Position numbers and translations under genes: made by a program. Below are positions 1-6,984 of a stretch of 50,887 bases of DNA, in pieces (within the stretch, counting starts at the first letter, position 1; each line of letters starts with the position of its first letter). Source of the stretch: Bdellovibrionales bacterium (lineage in GTDB: Bacteria; Bdellovibrionota; FAC87; UBA2466); assembly GCA_009692515.1 (NCBI GenBank), contig SHZA01000011.1:1-50887 (forward strand), read 5' to 3'. A model generated the notes under the pieces. The model did not search any database. It worked only from the letters and a program-made list of their open reading frames with translations, and was not told the DNA's origin.

Positions 1-1021
1 TGTGATCATAACTCAATTTCCAAGCGCGATGAACAACGGCTTGATTTTCCTGTTGTTGTATCGCCGTTAAAGCACCTCCGGCTTTAGCGCGATGAGGGCC
101 TACGGGCATCACATTGGTAGCACCATCTGAAAGCCAAACTGAAGTTCCCATTAAAGAAACCTGCATCACATGCTTTGCAAAATCACACACTGGATTGATC
201 ATGGTTTGATAGTGGGCGGTAATTCCACACCCCGCTGTATAATCGTAAGTCCCAAAATGAGCTCCCGTACACCTGCCCTTTCCTGCCTCTGCAAAACCTC
301 TTAAAGGAGAAAATCCGTCATGATTAATAATGGATTGGGTGGTCTCTACCATAAATTCAAACTTTAAAATGTTATCGGGCAGTTTATATTTTTTTTCTAC
401 CGCTTCAAACAATTGAACTAATGCCGTGCACTGTTCGGCATGAGTGACCTTTGGAAGGGTCACCACAAAGTGAGGCGGTAATAGGCCAGAGGTTTTCGTA
501 AGTAGCGTAGAAAGAAAAATATCTAAGGTACGAATACCTCTGCGATGACACTCGTCGGAAAAGGGTTTAATCCGAATTCCAATAAATGGAGGCAGCGAGT
601 TTTGAGCCATCCCTTTTGCGACCTCTAAAGCGCCACTCTCCGCATGCCCATCCTCTTCTGCGTCAGGACGAGTCCCATAACCATCTTCGTAATCGATTCT
701 AAAATCTTCAACCGCCTCATCTTCTAGTTTTTTTGTGATTCGATTGTAAATTTTACTCCAAAGCTCCTTATTAGAGTTCTGTTCTCCAAGGGCTTTGACT
801 AAGGTTGCCGCATCTGGAGCGTATTGTTTAAAGTTTTTCAATGCTGTTTCACTCATTTTTTTTGCGGTTTCGCTAGAAAAAATTTGGGCTCCACCGTAAA
901 CCGTATGGACCGGTTGCCTATCATGAGTCGTCCCGGGATTAAGCCCTACAAATTTTTTATTAGCTTGATGTAATCGTTGCAAAATCGTCGCTGTAGAATT
1001 TTCATCAAATGTCATTTTCAT
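1..1021 (-). CDS. DUF6986 family protein (HpcH/HpaI aldolase / malate-synthase-like), C-terminus cut by window edge
   Basis: About 340 codons can be read from an ATG at 1021 on the minus strand to the window edge, so the C-terminus is missing. The translation has an acidic patch with the string DYEDGYGTRPDAEEDGHAE and later TGAHFGTYDYTAGCGI and MNPVCDFAKHVMQVSLMGTSV. I recognise these as the DUF6986 family, often misnamed phosphoenolpyruvate kinase and related to the aldolase/citrate lyase/malate synthase TIM-barrel superfamily. The gene starts 5 bp after uraH stops and ends the visible urate operon. DUF6986 genes are known to sit in allantoin clusters of other bacteria. Inference: it acts on glyoxylate or ureidoglycolate from the allantoicase step, perhaps as a malate-synthase-like condensing enzyme. 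The substrate is not shown by the sequence. Family call is firm, function open. Confidence 0.8.
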   Translation of the reverse strand, partial: MKMTFDENSTATILQRLHQANKKFVGLNPGTTHDRQPVHTVYGGAQIFSSETAKKMSETALKNFKQYAPDAATLVKALGEQNSNKELWSKIYNRITKKLEDEAVEDFRIDYEDGYGTRPDAEEDGHAESGALEVAKGMAQNSLPPFIGIRIKPFSDECHRRGIRTLDIFLSTLLTKTSGLLPPHFVVTLPKVTHAEQCTALVQLFEAVEKKYKLPDNILKFEFMVETTQSIINHDGFSPLRGFAEAGKGRCTGAHFGTYDYTAGCGITAHYQTMINPVCDFAKHVMQVSLMGTSVWLSDGATNVMPVGPHRAKAGGALTAIQQQENQAVVHRAWKLSYDH

Positions 1022-1026
1022 AAAGC

Positions 1027-1383
1027 TCAACTTCCTCGATAAGTAGAATAGCCGTAAGGACTCAAAAGTAAGGGAACGTGATAATGCTCTTTGGCATTCA
1101 CAACCTCAAAATTAACTGTAACTGTAGGATAAAAAGTAGAAATTTTTCGATTCTCAAAGTAGGACCCTGTAAGAAATTCAATTCGATAAAGTCCTCGAAC
1201 TAATTCTGATGAATGCAATGTTTCCACTCTTCCATCTTTATCAGTAACTCCCTCACCTACCTTTTCCCATTGCGGCGGAGTTGTTTGATCGTTCCATTTT
1301 TCACACCTGCAAGATAAATTAGTGGCAGGCTTTCCAAGACTGACATCGAGAACATGGCTAGTAATGGGGCTACGTTTATTCAT
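1027..1383 (-). CDS. uraH: 5-hydroxyisourate hydrolase (transthyretin-like)
   Basis: Hydrolyses 5-hydroxyisourate, the product of urate oxidation, to OHCU (2-oxo-4-hydroxy-4-carboxy-5-ureidoimidazoline). At 118 residues it has the normal length for the cytoplasmic, signal-peptide-free form. Family motifs are intact: the N-terminal SHVLD with its active-site histidine, an Arg in DGRVETL, a His in the YHVPLLLSPYGYS strand, and the diagnostic C-terminal YRGS that separates these enzymes from true transthyretins. The start overlaps the end of uraD by 8 bp and the next gene begins 5 bp downstream, so it is translated as part of the operon. The order uraD-uraH matches consecutive pathway steps. Very secure assignment. 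Confidence 0.97.
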   Translation of the reverse strand: MNKRSPITSHVLDVSLGKPATNLSCRCEKWNDQTTPPQWEKVGEGVTDKDGRVETLHSSELVRGLYRIEFLTGSYFENRKISTFYPTVTVNFEVVNAKEHYHVPLLLSPYGYSTYRGS

Positions 1384-1891
1384 GAATCAACCTCTCCAAT
1401 CGAATCTTTGTAATTTTCCCCTGCTCTTCCGCAGCAATTCGTAATTCTGCTTGTGGGTCATTGTTTAGTCTTAACTCTAAAAGCTGAAGCATTTCCTCTG
1501 CTTTTTTTGCCGTTGCACAAACAATAAAGATAAATCCAAATCGATTCTCGTACGTTTGATTACCTAGGGCAAGGGCCTCTAACACCGAAAGAGAGGCCGA
1601 TTGACTTCCCTGTTGCTCCTGTTCCGCCCAATCCCTAGTAGCCACAAATCTCTTTTGAAGTGAATCTGCCGAGCCAATTTTGGGATGGTGCTTAAAGGCC
1701 TGTCTCCAATCGGCTTCACCCATCTGACTCCACAATTTAATACCCAGTTCGATAAGACTCTTACGATTAGAAAATGGCCGCTGGTTTTCCATGCCAGATG
1801 CCCATCGCGTGGCGCCACAACAACGTGTTAAAGCGTCGATAGCCTCAAGTTTTGTCAGCGAATTAAATTGTTTGATCGTAAAATCAATCAT
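1376..1891 (-). CDS. uraD: OHCU decarboxylase
   Basis: Decarboxylates OHCU stereospecifically to S-allantoin. The 171-residue length is typical. The catalytic-loop motif is seen as FKHHPKIGS (residues about 64-72), containing the conserved His, and the C-terminal half carries YENRFGFIFIVCATAKKAEEM and ELRIAAEEQGKITKIRLERL, hallmarks of the family. Its ATG overlaps the allantoicase stop in a 4-bp ATGA junction and its end overlaps uraH, implying translational coupling. No targeting signal, so cytoplasmic. With the adjacent uraH it ensures formation of S-allantoin, the form used by the downstream allantoinase and allantoicase. Secure assignment. Confidence 0.96.
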   Translation of the reverse strand: MIDFTIKQFNSLTKLEAIDALTRCCGATRWASGMENQRPFSNRKSLIELGIKLWSQMGEADWRQAFKHHPKIGSADSLQKRFVATRDWAEQEQQGSQSASLSVLEALALGNQTYENRFGFIFIVCATAKKAEEMLQLLELRLNNDPQAELRIAAEEQGKITKIRLERLIHE

Positions 1892-2922
1892 GGTTTTGCT
1901 AGTCCATACACCCTTAATCGACTGATTCCTCCATCGGGGAAAATATTCAGCCTTACGTAATCAAAATGTTTACCCTTATTAAATTCACTCAAAACTTTAT
2001 CAAAAAAGTGCCGATGATGCGCCTTAAGTTTTGTTTGGGGTAAAATTTCCGTCCATTTCAACCGATTTGTCCGATTAAAATCATCTTCAGTTAAATTTCT
2101 TTTTGAATAGGAGAGTCCCTCTATCGAACAACTGTCCGGAAAATTTCCTTTAAAATAATTTGTATCAACCTCTATTTTTTTAATACTTCCCGTGGCACCC
2201 AATTTCACTACAATCCAATCATGCCCTGGACCTCTCTTCCGCTTGGTCTCCCAACCATCCCCCATATTCAAAGCTCTTCCAGGAAGAATTAAATTATCTT
2301 TAAGACCAAAAAAATTATCATTACAGCTTATCACTGTAGAACCATTAGCAATCGATGCTAGATCAATGGGGACCTTTACCTTTTTCAGCTGCTCCCAATC
2401 TGGGGTCACTTCACCATAGACTCTTAGACGGGCCACCCCCCCATCAGGAAAAATATTAAGCCTCACATGAGTGAAAGATTCAGAGTTGGAAACAGGAAAA
2501 AAATTATCTCCACCCCCTTTTAAGGCGGTTTTAGAAATAATCTCTACCCAGTTAACGCTTGATTTTGCTAGGCCAGCTCGCGTTTCAGCTTTCGTGAAAT
2601 TAGTTGCTTCTAAAGAAAAATGGTCCGGGTAATTTCCTAAAAAAAAAGCCGTATCAATATTAACGCCTTGAATTTTTCCAGCAACCCCAAGCTTTACAAT
2701 ACACCAATCAAATCCAGGCGTCCTCCTTCGTCTGGATTCCCAACCATCCATCCACTTACCTCGCTCGGTATATTTCCCTGGAATAAAAATAGGAGTTGAA
2801 GCTTTGAGAAGATTGTTTTTGGACGCAAAAAAGTCATCATTAGTGATTAGCGATTTTCCTCCTAATCTCTCAGAGGCTAAATCTATCAGATGGTGAAAGG
2901 GGTTGGGGGTATGGCTATTCAT
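1888..2922 (-). CDS. alc: Allantoicase
   Basis: Hydrolyses allantoate to ureidoglycolate and urea. The 344-residue protein consists of two homologous halves, the expected duplicated jelly-roll allantoicase repeat. The pattern recurs in each: DDFFASKNNL with GWESRRRRTPGFDW near the N-terminus, and NDNFFGLKDNL with GWETKRKRGPGHDW near the middle. Each half ends in a similar strand (HVRLNIFPDGGVARLRVYG and YVRLNIFPDGGISRLRVYG). Start and stop both overlap neighbours by 4 bp (allB upstream, uraD downstream). Using allantoicase rather than allantoate amidohydrolase means nitrogen leaves as urea. No urease or ureidoglycolate lyase gene is visible here, so these would have to lie beyond the left edge or elsewhere. 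Confidence 0.96.
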   Translation of the reverse strand: MNSHTPNPFHHLIDLASERLGGKSLITNDDFFASKNNLLKASTPIFIPGKYTERGKWMDGWESRRRRTPGFDWCIVKLGVAGKIQGVNIDTAFFLGNYPDHFSLEATNFTKAETRAGLAKSSVNWVEIISKTALKGGGDNFFPVSNSESFTHVRLNIFPDGGVARLRVYGEVTPDWEQLKKVKVPIDLASIANGSTVISCNDNFFGLKDNLILPGRALNMGDGWETKRKRGPGHDWIVVKLGATGSIKKIEVDTNYFKGNFPDSCSIEGLSYSKRNLTEDDFNRTNRLKWTEILPQTKLKAHHRHFFDKVLSEFNKGKHFDYVRLNIFPDGGISRLRVYGLAKP

Positions 2923-4268
2923 TTTCTTGTCACTTCCTGTCCTTGAGGAGTTGAAAACCTCCCCAAATCATAAACACAATTTCCTCTTACAAAAGTTTTT
3001 TTTACCACTCCATACAATTTTTTTCCAATGTAAGGAGTGACATCATGGCGATGAAGGATTTGAGAGCTCTGCACCGTAAACTCCGCACTAGGATCCCATA
3101 TCACTAAATCGGCATCATTACCCACCTCAATTTTTCCGGTCTTATCTTTAATATTTAAAAATGTTGTTGTCGACTCTGACATCCAATAAGACAGTTGGCC
3201 CACCGTCAAATTTCTATTTTTCATTTCTGTCCAAATGAGCGGCAAACTAAATTGTAGTCCTGCAATACCGCCCCATGCCACTTCGAAATTTCCAGTTTCC
3301 ATTGCTTTTAAATTTGGAGTGCAGGGAGAATGGTCCGAAACCACAAAATTAATCAACCCTTTTTGTAGTCCCTCCCATAGCTTTTCACGGTTATCATTGT
3401 CTCTTATCGGTGGTGCGCATTTATAGAGAGTGGCTCCGTCTGGAATATTCTCAGCACTTAAAGTCAAATAGTGCGGACATGTTTCCGCTGAAATAAGAAC
3501 CTTTTCTGCCTTGGCCTTTTCAATTTCACTGAGAGCCTTTGCTGCTGAAAGATGAACCACATGAACTCTACAGCCGGAATCTCTAGCTAACTGAATGATC
3601 ACTTTAATCGCATCAATCTCCCACTTCTCAGGTCTGGAGGATAGATAGTTCGAATATTTACGATGTGCAGGGGCCGCTAAAGTGAGCTCACTTTCCAATT
3701 CAGCATGAACCAATAATGGCACTCCATGTTTTGCTAAGATAGGGATGCACTCTTGAATTACCTGTGCAGATGCCATGGGAAATTCTGAAACTCCTGAATC
3801 GATCATGAAGGCTTTAAACCCCAAAATACCATTTTCAACCAATGGCTGGAGATCACCTTTGTTTCCTGGAATGATCCCGCCCCAAAATCCGTAATCGACC
3901 CTTGCAGTTTTTTTCGCAGCCACCCTCTTCATTTCCAATGCTTGGACTGTAGTAGTCGGTGGAATGGAGTTTAACGGCATATCAATAATAGTCGTAATCC
4001 CTCCGGCAGCGGCTGCTCGGGTGGCGGTCTCAATCCCTTCCCACTCAGTTCTTCCTGGCTCGTTCATATGCACGTGGGTGTCACAAAGGCCCGGCATCAC
4101 AATGTCTGCACCGGCATCAATAATTTTTTCTGCAGAGATCATATTTAGATTTTCGCTAATCTCTGTAATCTTTCCATTTTCAAAATAGATAACAGCCGGG
4201 CGCAACGCAGGGAGAATTTTTCCCTTTTCAGGTAAAAGTACCGAGGTGCTTTTGATTGCTACTCTCAT
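2919..4268 (-). CDS. allB: Allantoinase
   Basis: Cyclic amidohydrolase opening the hydantoin ring of allantoin to give allantoate. At 449 residues it has the usual length. Metal-site motifs are present in order: DTHVHMNEPGRTEWEG (HxH and the substrate-binding Arg), the Lys of LGFKAFMIDSG expected to be carbamylated, the His of LLVHAELE, the His of HVVHLSAAKAL, and the Asp of FVVSDHSPC. The MNEPGR and SDHSPC contexts favour allantoinase over dihydroorotase or hydantoinase, and all flanking genes belong to ureide metabolism. It begins 22 bp after the urate hydroxylase gene and overlaps alc by 4 bp. Confidence 0.96.
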   Translation of the reverse strand: MRVAIKSTSVLLPEKGKILPALRPAVIYFENGKITEISENLNMISAEKIIDAGADIVMPGLCDTHVHMNEPGRTEWEGIETATRAAAAGGITTIIDMPLNSIPPTTTVQALEMKRVAAKKTARVDYGFWGGIIPGNKGDLQPLVENGILGFKAFMIDSGVSEFPMASAQVIQECIPILAKHGVPLLVHAELESELTLAAPAHRKYSNYLSSRPEKWEIDAIKVIIQLARDSGCRVHVVHLSAAKALSEIEKAKAEKVLISAETCPHYLTLSAENIPDGATLYKCAPPIRDNDNREKLWEGLQKGLINFVVSDHSPCTPNLKAMETGNFEVAWGGIAGLQFSLPLIWTEMKNRNLTVGQLSYWMSESTTTFLNIKDKTGKIEVGNDADLVIWDPSAEFTVQSSQILHRHDVTPYIGKKLYGVVKKTFVRGNCVYDLGRFSTPQGQEVTRK

Positions 4269-4290
4269 TTAAATAAAACTCCTATGCGAT

Positions 4291-5877
4291 TCAAGGAAAA
4301 GAAAACATGATTTTCTTGTTTTCTTTAGATGACAAGACGATTTGTTGCGTTTTCAAACCTAAAGTTTCATGCCAAGCGGAAAGCCTATATTTTCCAGGAG
4401 GAACCTTAGACAAATTCATCTCTCCATTTTCATTACTCACTGAAAAGTATGGGTGTGAAACAACCCCGATAAATCCCTCCATCCAAGGATGAATGTCACA
4501 CTTAGCTCTCACCATGATCTCTGGCTTCATTAGTTTTCGAGTCACACGACTATTTTTCATAGCAAGACTGATATTAAATCTGTCATTTTCTTTCGCCATC
4601 GAATGAATATTATGCAAAAAGGGATCGTTGTTTAAAAAGGTGAGCGGTTGTCCCACCTGAACCCCAATCACCCGAGGGTGATAGGCACACTCACTTTGAT
4701 CAACAATCACCTCTTCTATCGGCGCGGAAAACTCTTTGGCCTCCATTCCTTCACTGATCCAAACGAACACATTTTGAAGTCGTCCGTTTTGAGAAAGTAA
4801 GGTTTCATTGGAAAGGGTTTTTTTAGCATTTGAAATACACTCGGGAGTCGCTGCAATTTTCTTTGGGCTCGGAACTATCCCGTTAAAAGAGATCACGCCT
4901 TGAATATTTCCAGCATCGGCTAAATCAAGCAAGGGTGCGGTAATTTTCAAATGCGATTCCAAAGTGGCGGACGTTTTTTCCTCTGAGACTTCTGTGGTTA
5001 AATAGAAAAGGCCGCTTAGGGCACCTATAATTAAAAGAGCCGGTACTGCCCCCACCTTTTCTTTGGTGATTTTATAATGCCTTACTGATGCGCCAAGAAT
5101 AAAAAGAAGAACAAAAATCAAAACATTTTGTTCACTTCCGTAGGTCATGGGATAGTGGTGACTGAGCATAAGAAAAAGAACTGGCAGAGTTAAATAACTA
5201 TTATGAACCGATCTCAACTTAGCTTTTGCACTGAGGGAATAATCGGGTTGTCTTCCCTCTTGAGTGGCATCAATCATCTTTTGTTGCGCAGGAAGAATTC
5301 GCACCCAAACATTGGCGACCATAATCGTTCCAAAAATGGCCCCGATATGCATGTAGGCGGCCCTTCCTCCAAAAAATTGACAAAGACCATAAACCAATCC
5401 GACCCCCAAAAGACAGGAGATGAAGGTGGCTAATTTTGTATTTTTTCCTAGCAATGAATTCCAAAGAGAATCATAAATAAACCAAGAAAATGGTAGGAGA
5501 GAAATAGAATAAAAAATGGCCTTAGAAACACTTGGTGTTCGATTACTGGAATCAAAAAGTAAGGCCCCTCCACCAGAATAGTAAACCACCGCCATTAGTA
5601 AAACACCGGTTAGCCAGGTAAAGGCGGCTTCCCATTTAAACCAATGAAGAATTTTAGGCATTTGGCCTGAGCCAATTTTTCGGCGCTCTACTCGATAAAA
5701 GCCGCCACTATGAACCATCCAAACTTCCGACTCCACTCCTTCTCTGGGTTTTTCAGGAATAGTTAGCGATTTGTCTAACCAAATAAAATAGAAGGAACTT
5801 CCAATCCAGGAAATTCCTGCAATGACGTGGCCCCAACGTAATAAATAACTTAACCAACTATGCAATGAGTCGAACAT
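4291..5877 (-). CDS. puuD: PuuD-type membrane urate hydroxylase fused to a C-terminal amicyanin-like cupredoxin domain
   Basis: First gene of the operon; oxidises urate to 5-hydroxyisourate. Residues 1 to about 300 are a multi-pass membrane domain matching PuuD (formerly DUF989), with LRWGHVIAGISWIGSSFYFIWLD at the start and HNSYLTLPVLFLMLSHHYPMTYG later. In characterised PuuD a cytochrome c domain with CxxCH follows the membrane part. Here no CxxCH exists anywhere. Instead about 220 residues resemble plastocyanin-like proteins: VDQSECAYHPRVIGVQVGQP, candidate copper ligands His422 (FLHN), Cys460, His463 and Met466 in CDIHPWM, then a PPGKYRLSAWHE strand typical of attached carboxypeptidase-regulatory-like folds. 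The C-x2-H-x2-M spacing equals that of amicyanin. The fusion is seen directly; electron transfer through copper is inferred. No Shine-Dalgarno precedes the ATG. Confidence 0.9.
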   Translation of the reverse strand: MFDSLHSWLSYLLRWGHVIAGISWIGSSFYFIWLDKSLTIPEKPREGVESEVWMVHSGGFYRVERRKIGSGQMPKILHWFKWEAAFTWLTGVLLMAVVYYSGGGALLFDSSNRTPSVSKAIFYSISLLPFSWFIYDSLWNSLLGKNTKLATFISCLLGVGLVYGLCQFFGGRAAYMHIGAIFGTIMVANVWVRILPAQQKMIDATQEGRQPDYSLSAKAKLRSVHNSYLTLPVLFLMLSHHYPMTYGSEQNVLIFVLLFILGASVRHYKITKEKVGAVPALLIIGALSGLFYLTTEVSEEKTSATLESHLKITAPLLDLADAGNIQGVISFNGIVPSPKKIAATPECISNAKKTLSNETLLSQNGRLQNVFVWISEGMEAKEFSAPIEEVIVDQSECAYHPRVIGVQVGQPLTFLNNDPFLHNIHSMAKENDRFNISLAMKNSRVTRKLMKPEIMVRAKCDIHPWMEGFIGVVSHPYFSVSNENGEMNLSKVPPGKYRLSAWHETLGLKTQQIVLSSKENKKIMFSFP

Positions 5878-5883
5878 TGTCGA

Positions 5884-5912
5884 ATCATAAGCGTAAGTTT
5901 TAACAACGCCAA
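5884..5912 (-). promoter_or_regulatory. Candidate sigma70-type promoter of the urate operon, apparently leaderless
   Basis: Read on the minus strand, TTGGCG (5907-5912) and TATGAT (5884-5889) are separated by exactly 17 bp. These match 4/6 and 5/6 of the sigma70 consensus. The -10 element ends 6 bp before the puuD-like ATG at 5877, so the expected transcription start falls on or next to the start codon. There is no ribosome-binding site in the short gap, consistent with a leaderless transcript. Recognised by eye only. Confidence 0.5.
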
Positions 5913-5985
5913 CAGATTGCTTTAAGATTTTCTATCTGGCTTTTAAACACGATTTTTTAAGGCTTTAGAGTTAAGATACGAGTCA

Positions 5986-6984
5986 ATGAATGGTTTAGAA
6001 AAAATTGCCGTCGTAGGGTTAGGTAGTTGGGGAACAGGGGTAGGCAATATTTTTGCCGATGCCGGCCGTGACGTGACTGTTTGGGGTAGAGATGCCGAGC
6101 TCGTTAGCCACATCAATCACAAACATGAAAACACGAAATATTTAAAGGGAATTTCCCTTAATCCAAAATTGAAGGCCTCAAGAGATTTAATTCAGGTGGT
6201 GAAAAATGCCGATTGGATTGTTTGTGCTATTCCTACGCAGGAGATCCGCAATGTGTTTCTGCCAATAGCCCCCATTCTAAAAAATAAACATATTATTAAT
6301 ACATCCAAGGGAATTGAGGTGGGAACCCACTTTAGAGTTAGTGAAATTTTTCATGAACTCGCTCCTGAGTCTCCTTACACTATATTATCGGGCCCTAGCT
6401 TCGCACTGGAAGCGGTGAAACGACTTCCGACTGCGGTAACTTTAGCTAGCAAAAGAATTGAGGATGCAGCCAGGATTCAACAGGCTTTATCCACCTCCTA
6501 TTTCCGCAGTTATACCTCTAGAGATGTGACCGGAGTAGAATTTGCGGGAGCCCTGAAAAATGTGGTCGCAATTGCAGCTGGAATGGCATCGGGACTTAAT
6601 TTGGGCTACAACGCTCAAGCCGCTATTATTAATCGAGGGATTGCTGAAATCATGAGACTCGCTAAGGCTTTTCATGCCGATCCTTTTACTTTTTTAGGAC
6701 TTGCAGGGACGGGGGATCTTATTTTGACCTGTACGGGTCCTTTAAGTCGAAATCGAAAGGTGGGTATCTTACTAGGAGAAGGAAAAACACTTTCGCAAAT
6801 ACAAAAAGATCTAGGAGGTGTCGCAGAGGGTGTTTTTACGGCAAAATCCGCCTATGAGCTTTCGACCCATGCGGGAATTGAACTTCCCATCACCGAGCAA
6901 ATTTATCAGATCCTTTATGAGGGAACTACCCCTGCCGAAGCACTGCAGACTTTAATGGGAAGAGATTTAAAAGAAGAATGGTAA
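5986..6984 (+). CDS. gpsA: Glycerol-3-phosphate dehydrogenase [NAD(P)+]
   Basis: Reduces dihydroxyacetone phosphate to sn-glycerol-3-phosphate for phospholipid synthesis; cytosolic. The 332-residue length is standard. The N-terminal dinucleotide fold shows VGLGSWGTGVGNIFAD, the substrate region shows LSGPSFALEAV, and the catalytic Lys lies in EFAGALKNVVAIAAGMASGL. FLGLAGTGDLILTCTGPLSRN is the typical C-terminal domain signature. The ATG at 5986 has no clear Shine-Dalgarno; a TAAGAT sequence lies at 5972-5977, 8 bp before the ATG, which could mean a very short leader, but I see no matching -35. The end overlaps mfd by 7 bp, so the two genes are likely co-transcribed. Confidence 0.97.
   Translation: MNGLEKIAVVGLGSWGTGVGNIFADAGRDVTVWGRDAELVSHINHKHENTKYLKGISLNPKLKASRDLIQVVKNADWIVCAIPTQEIRNVFLPIAPILKNKHIINTSKGIEVGTHFRVSEIFHELAPESPYTILSGPSFALEAVKRLPTAVTLASKRIEDAARIQQALSTSYFRSYTSRDVTGVEFAGALKNVVAIAAGMASGLNLGYNAQAAIINRGIAEIMRLAKAFHADPFTFLGLAGTGDLILTCTGPLSRNRKVGILLGEGKTLSQIQKDLGGVAEGVFTAKSAYELSTHAGIELPITEQIYQILYEGTTPAEALQTLMGRDLKEEW

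Noticed and set aside
2192-2419. Open frame opposite the allantoicase gene, and similar 60-100 codon frames antisense to mfd, mutS, lon, typA and others
   Set aside because: They lie wholly inside well-supported genes on the other strand or frame, have no ribosome-binding sites and show no recognisable protein motifs.
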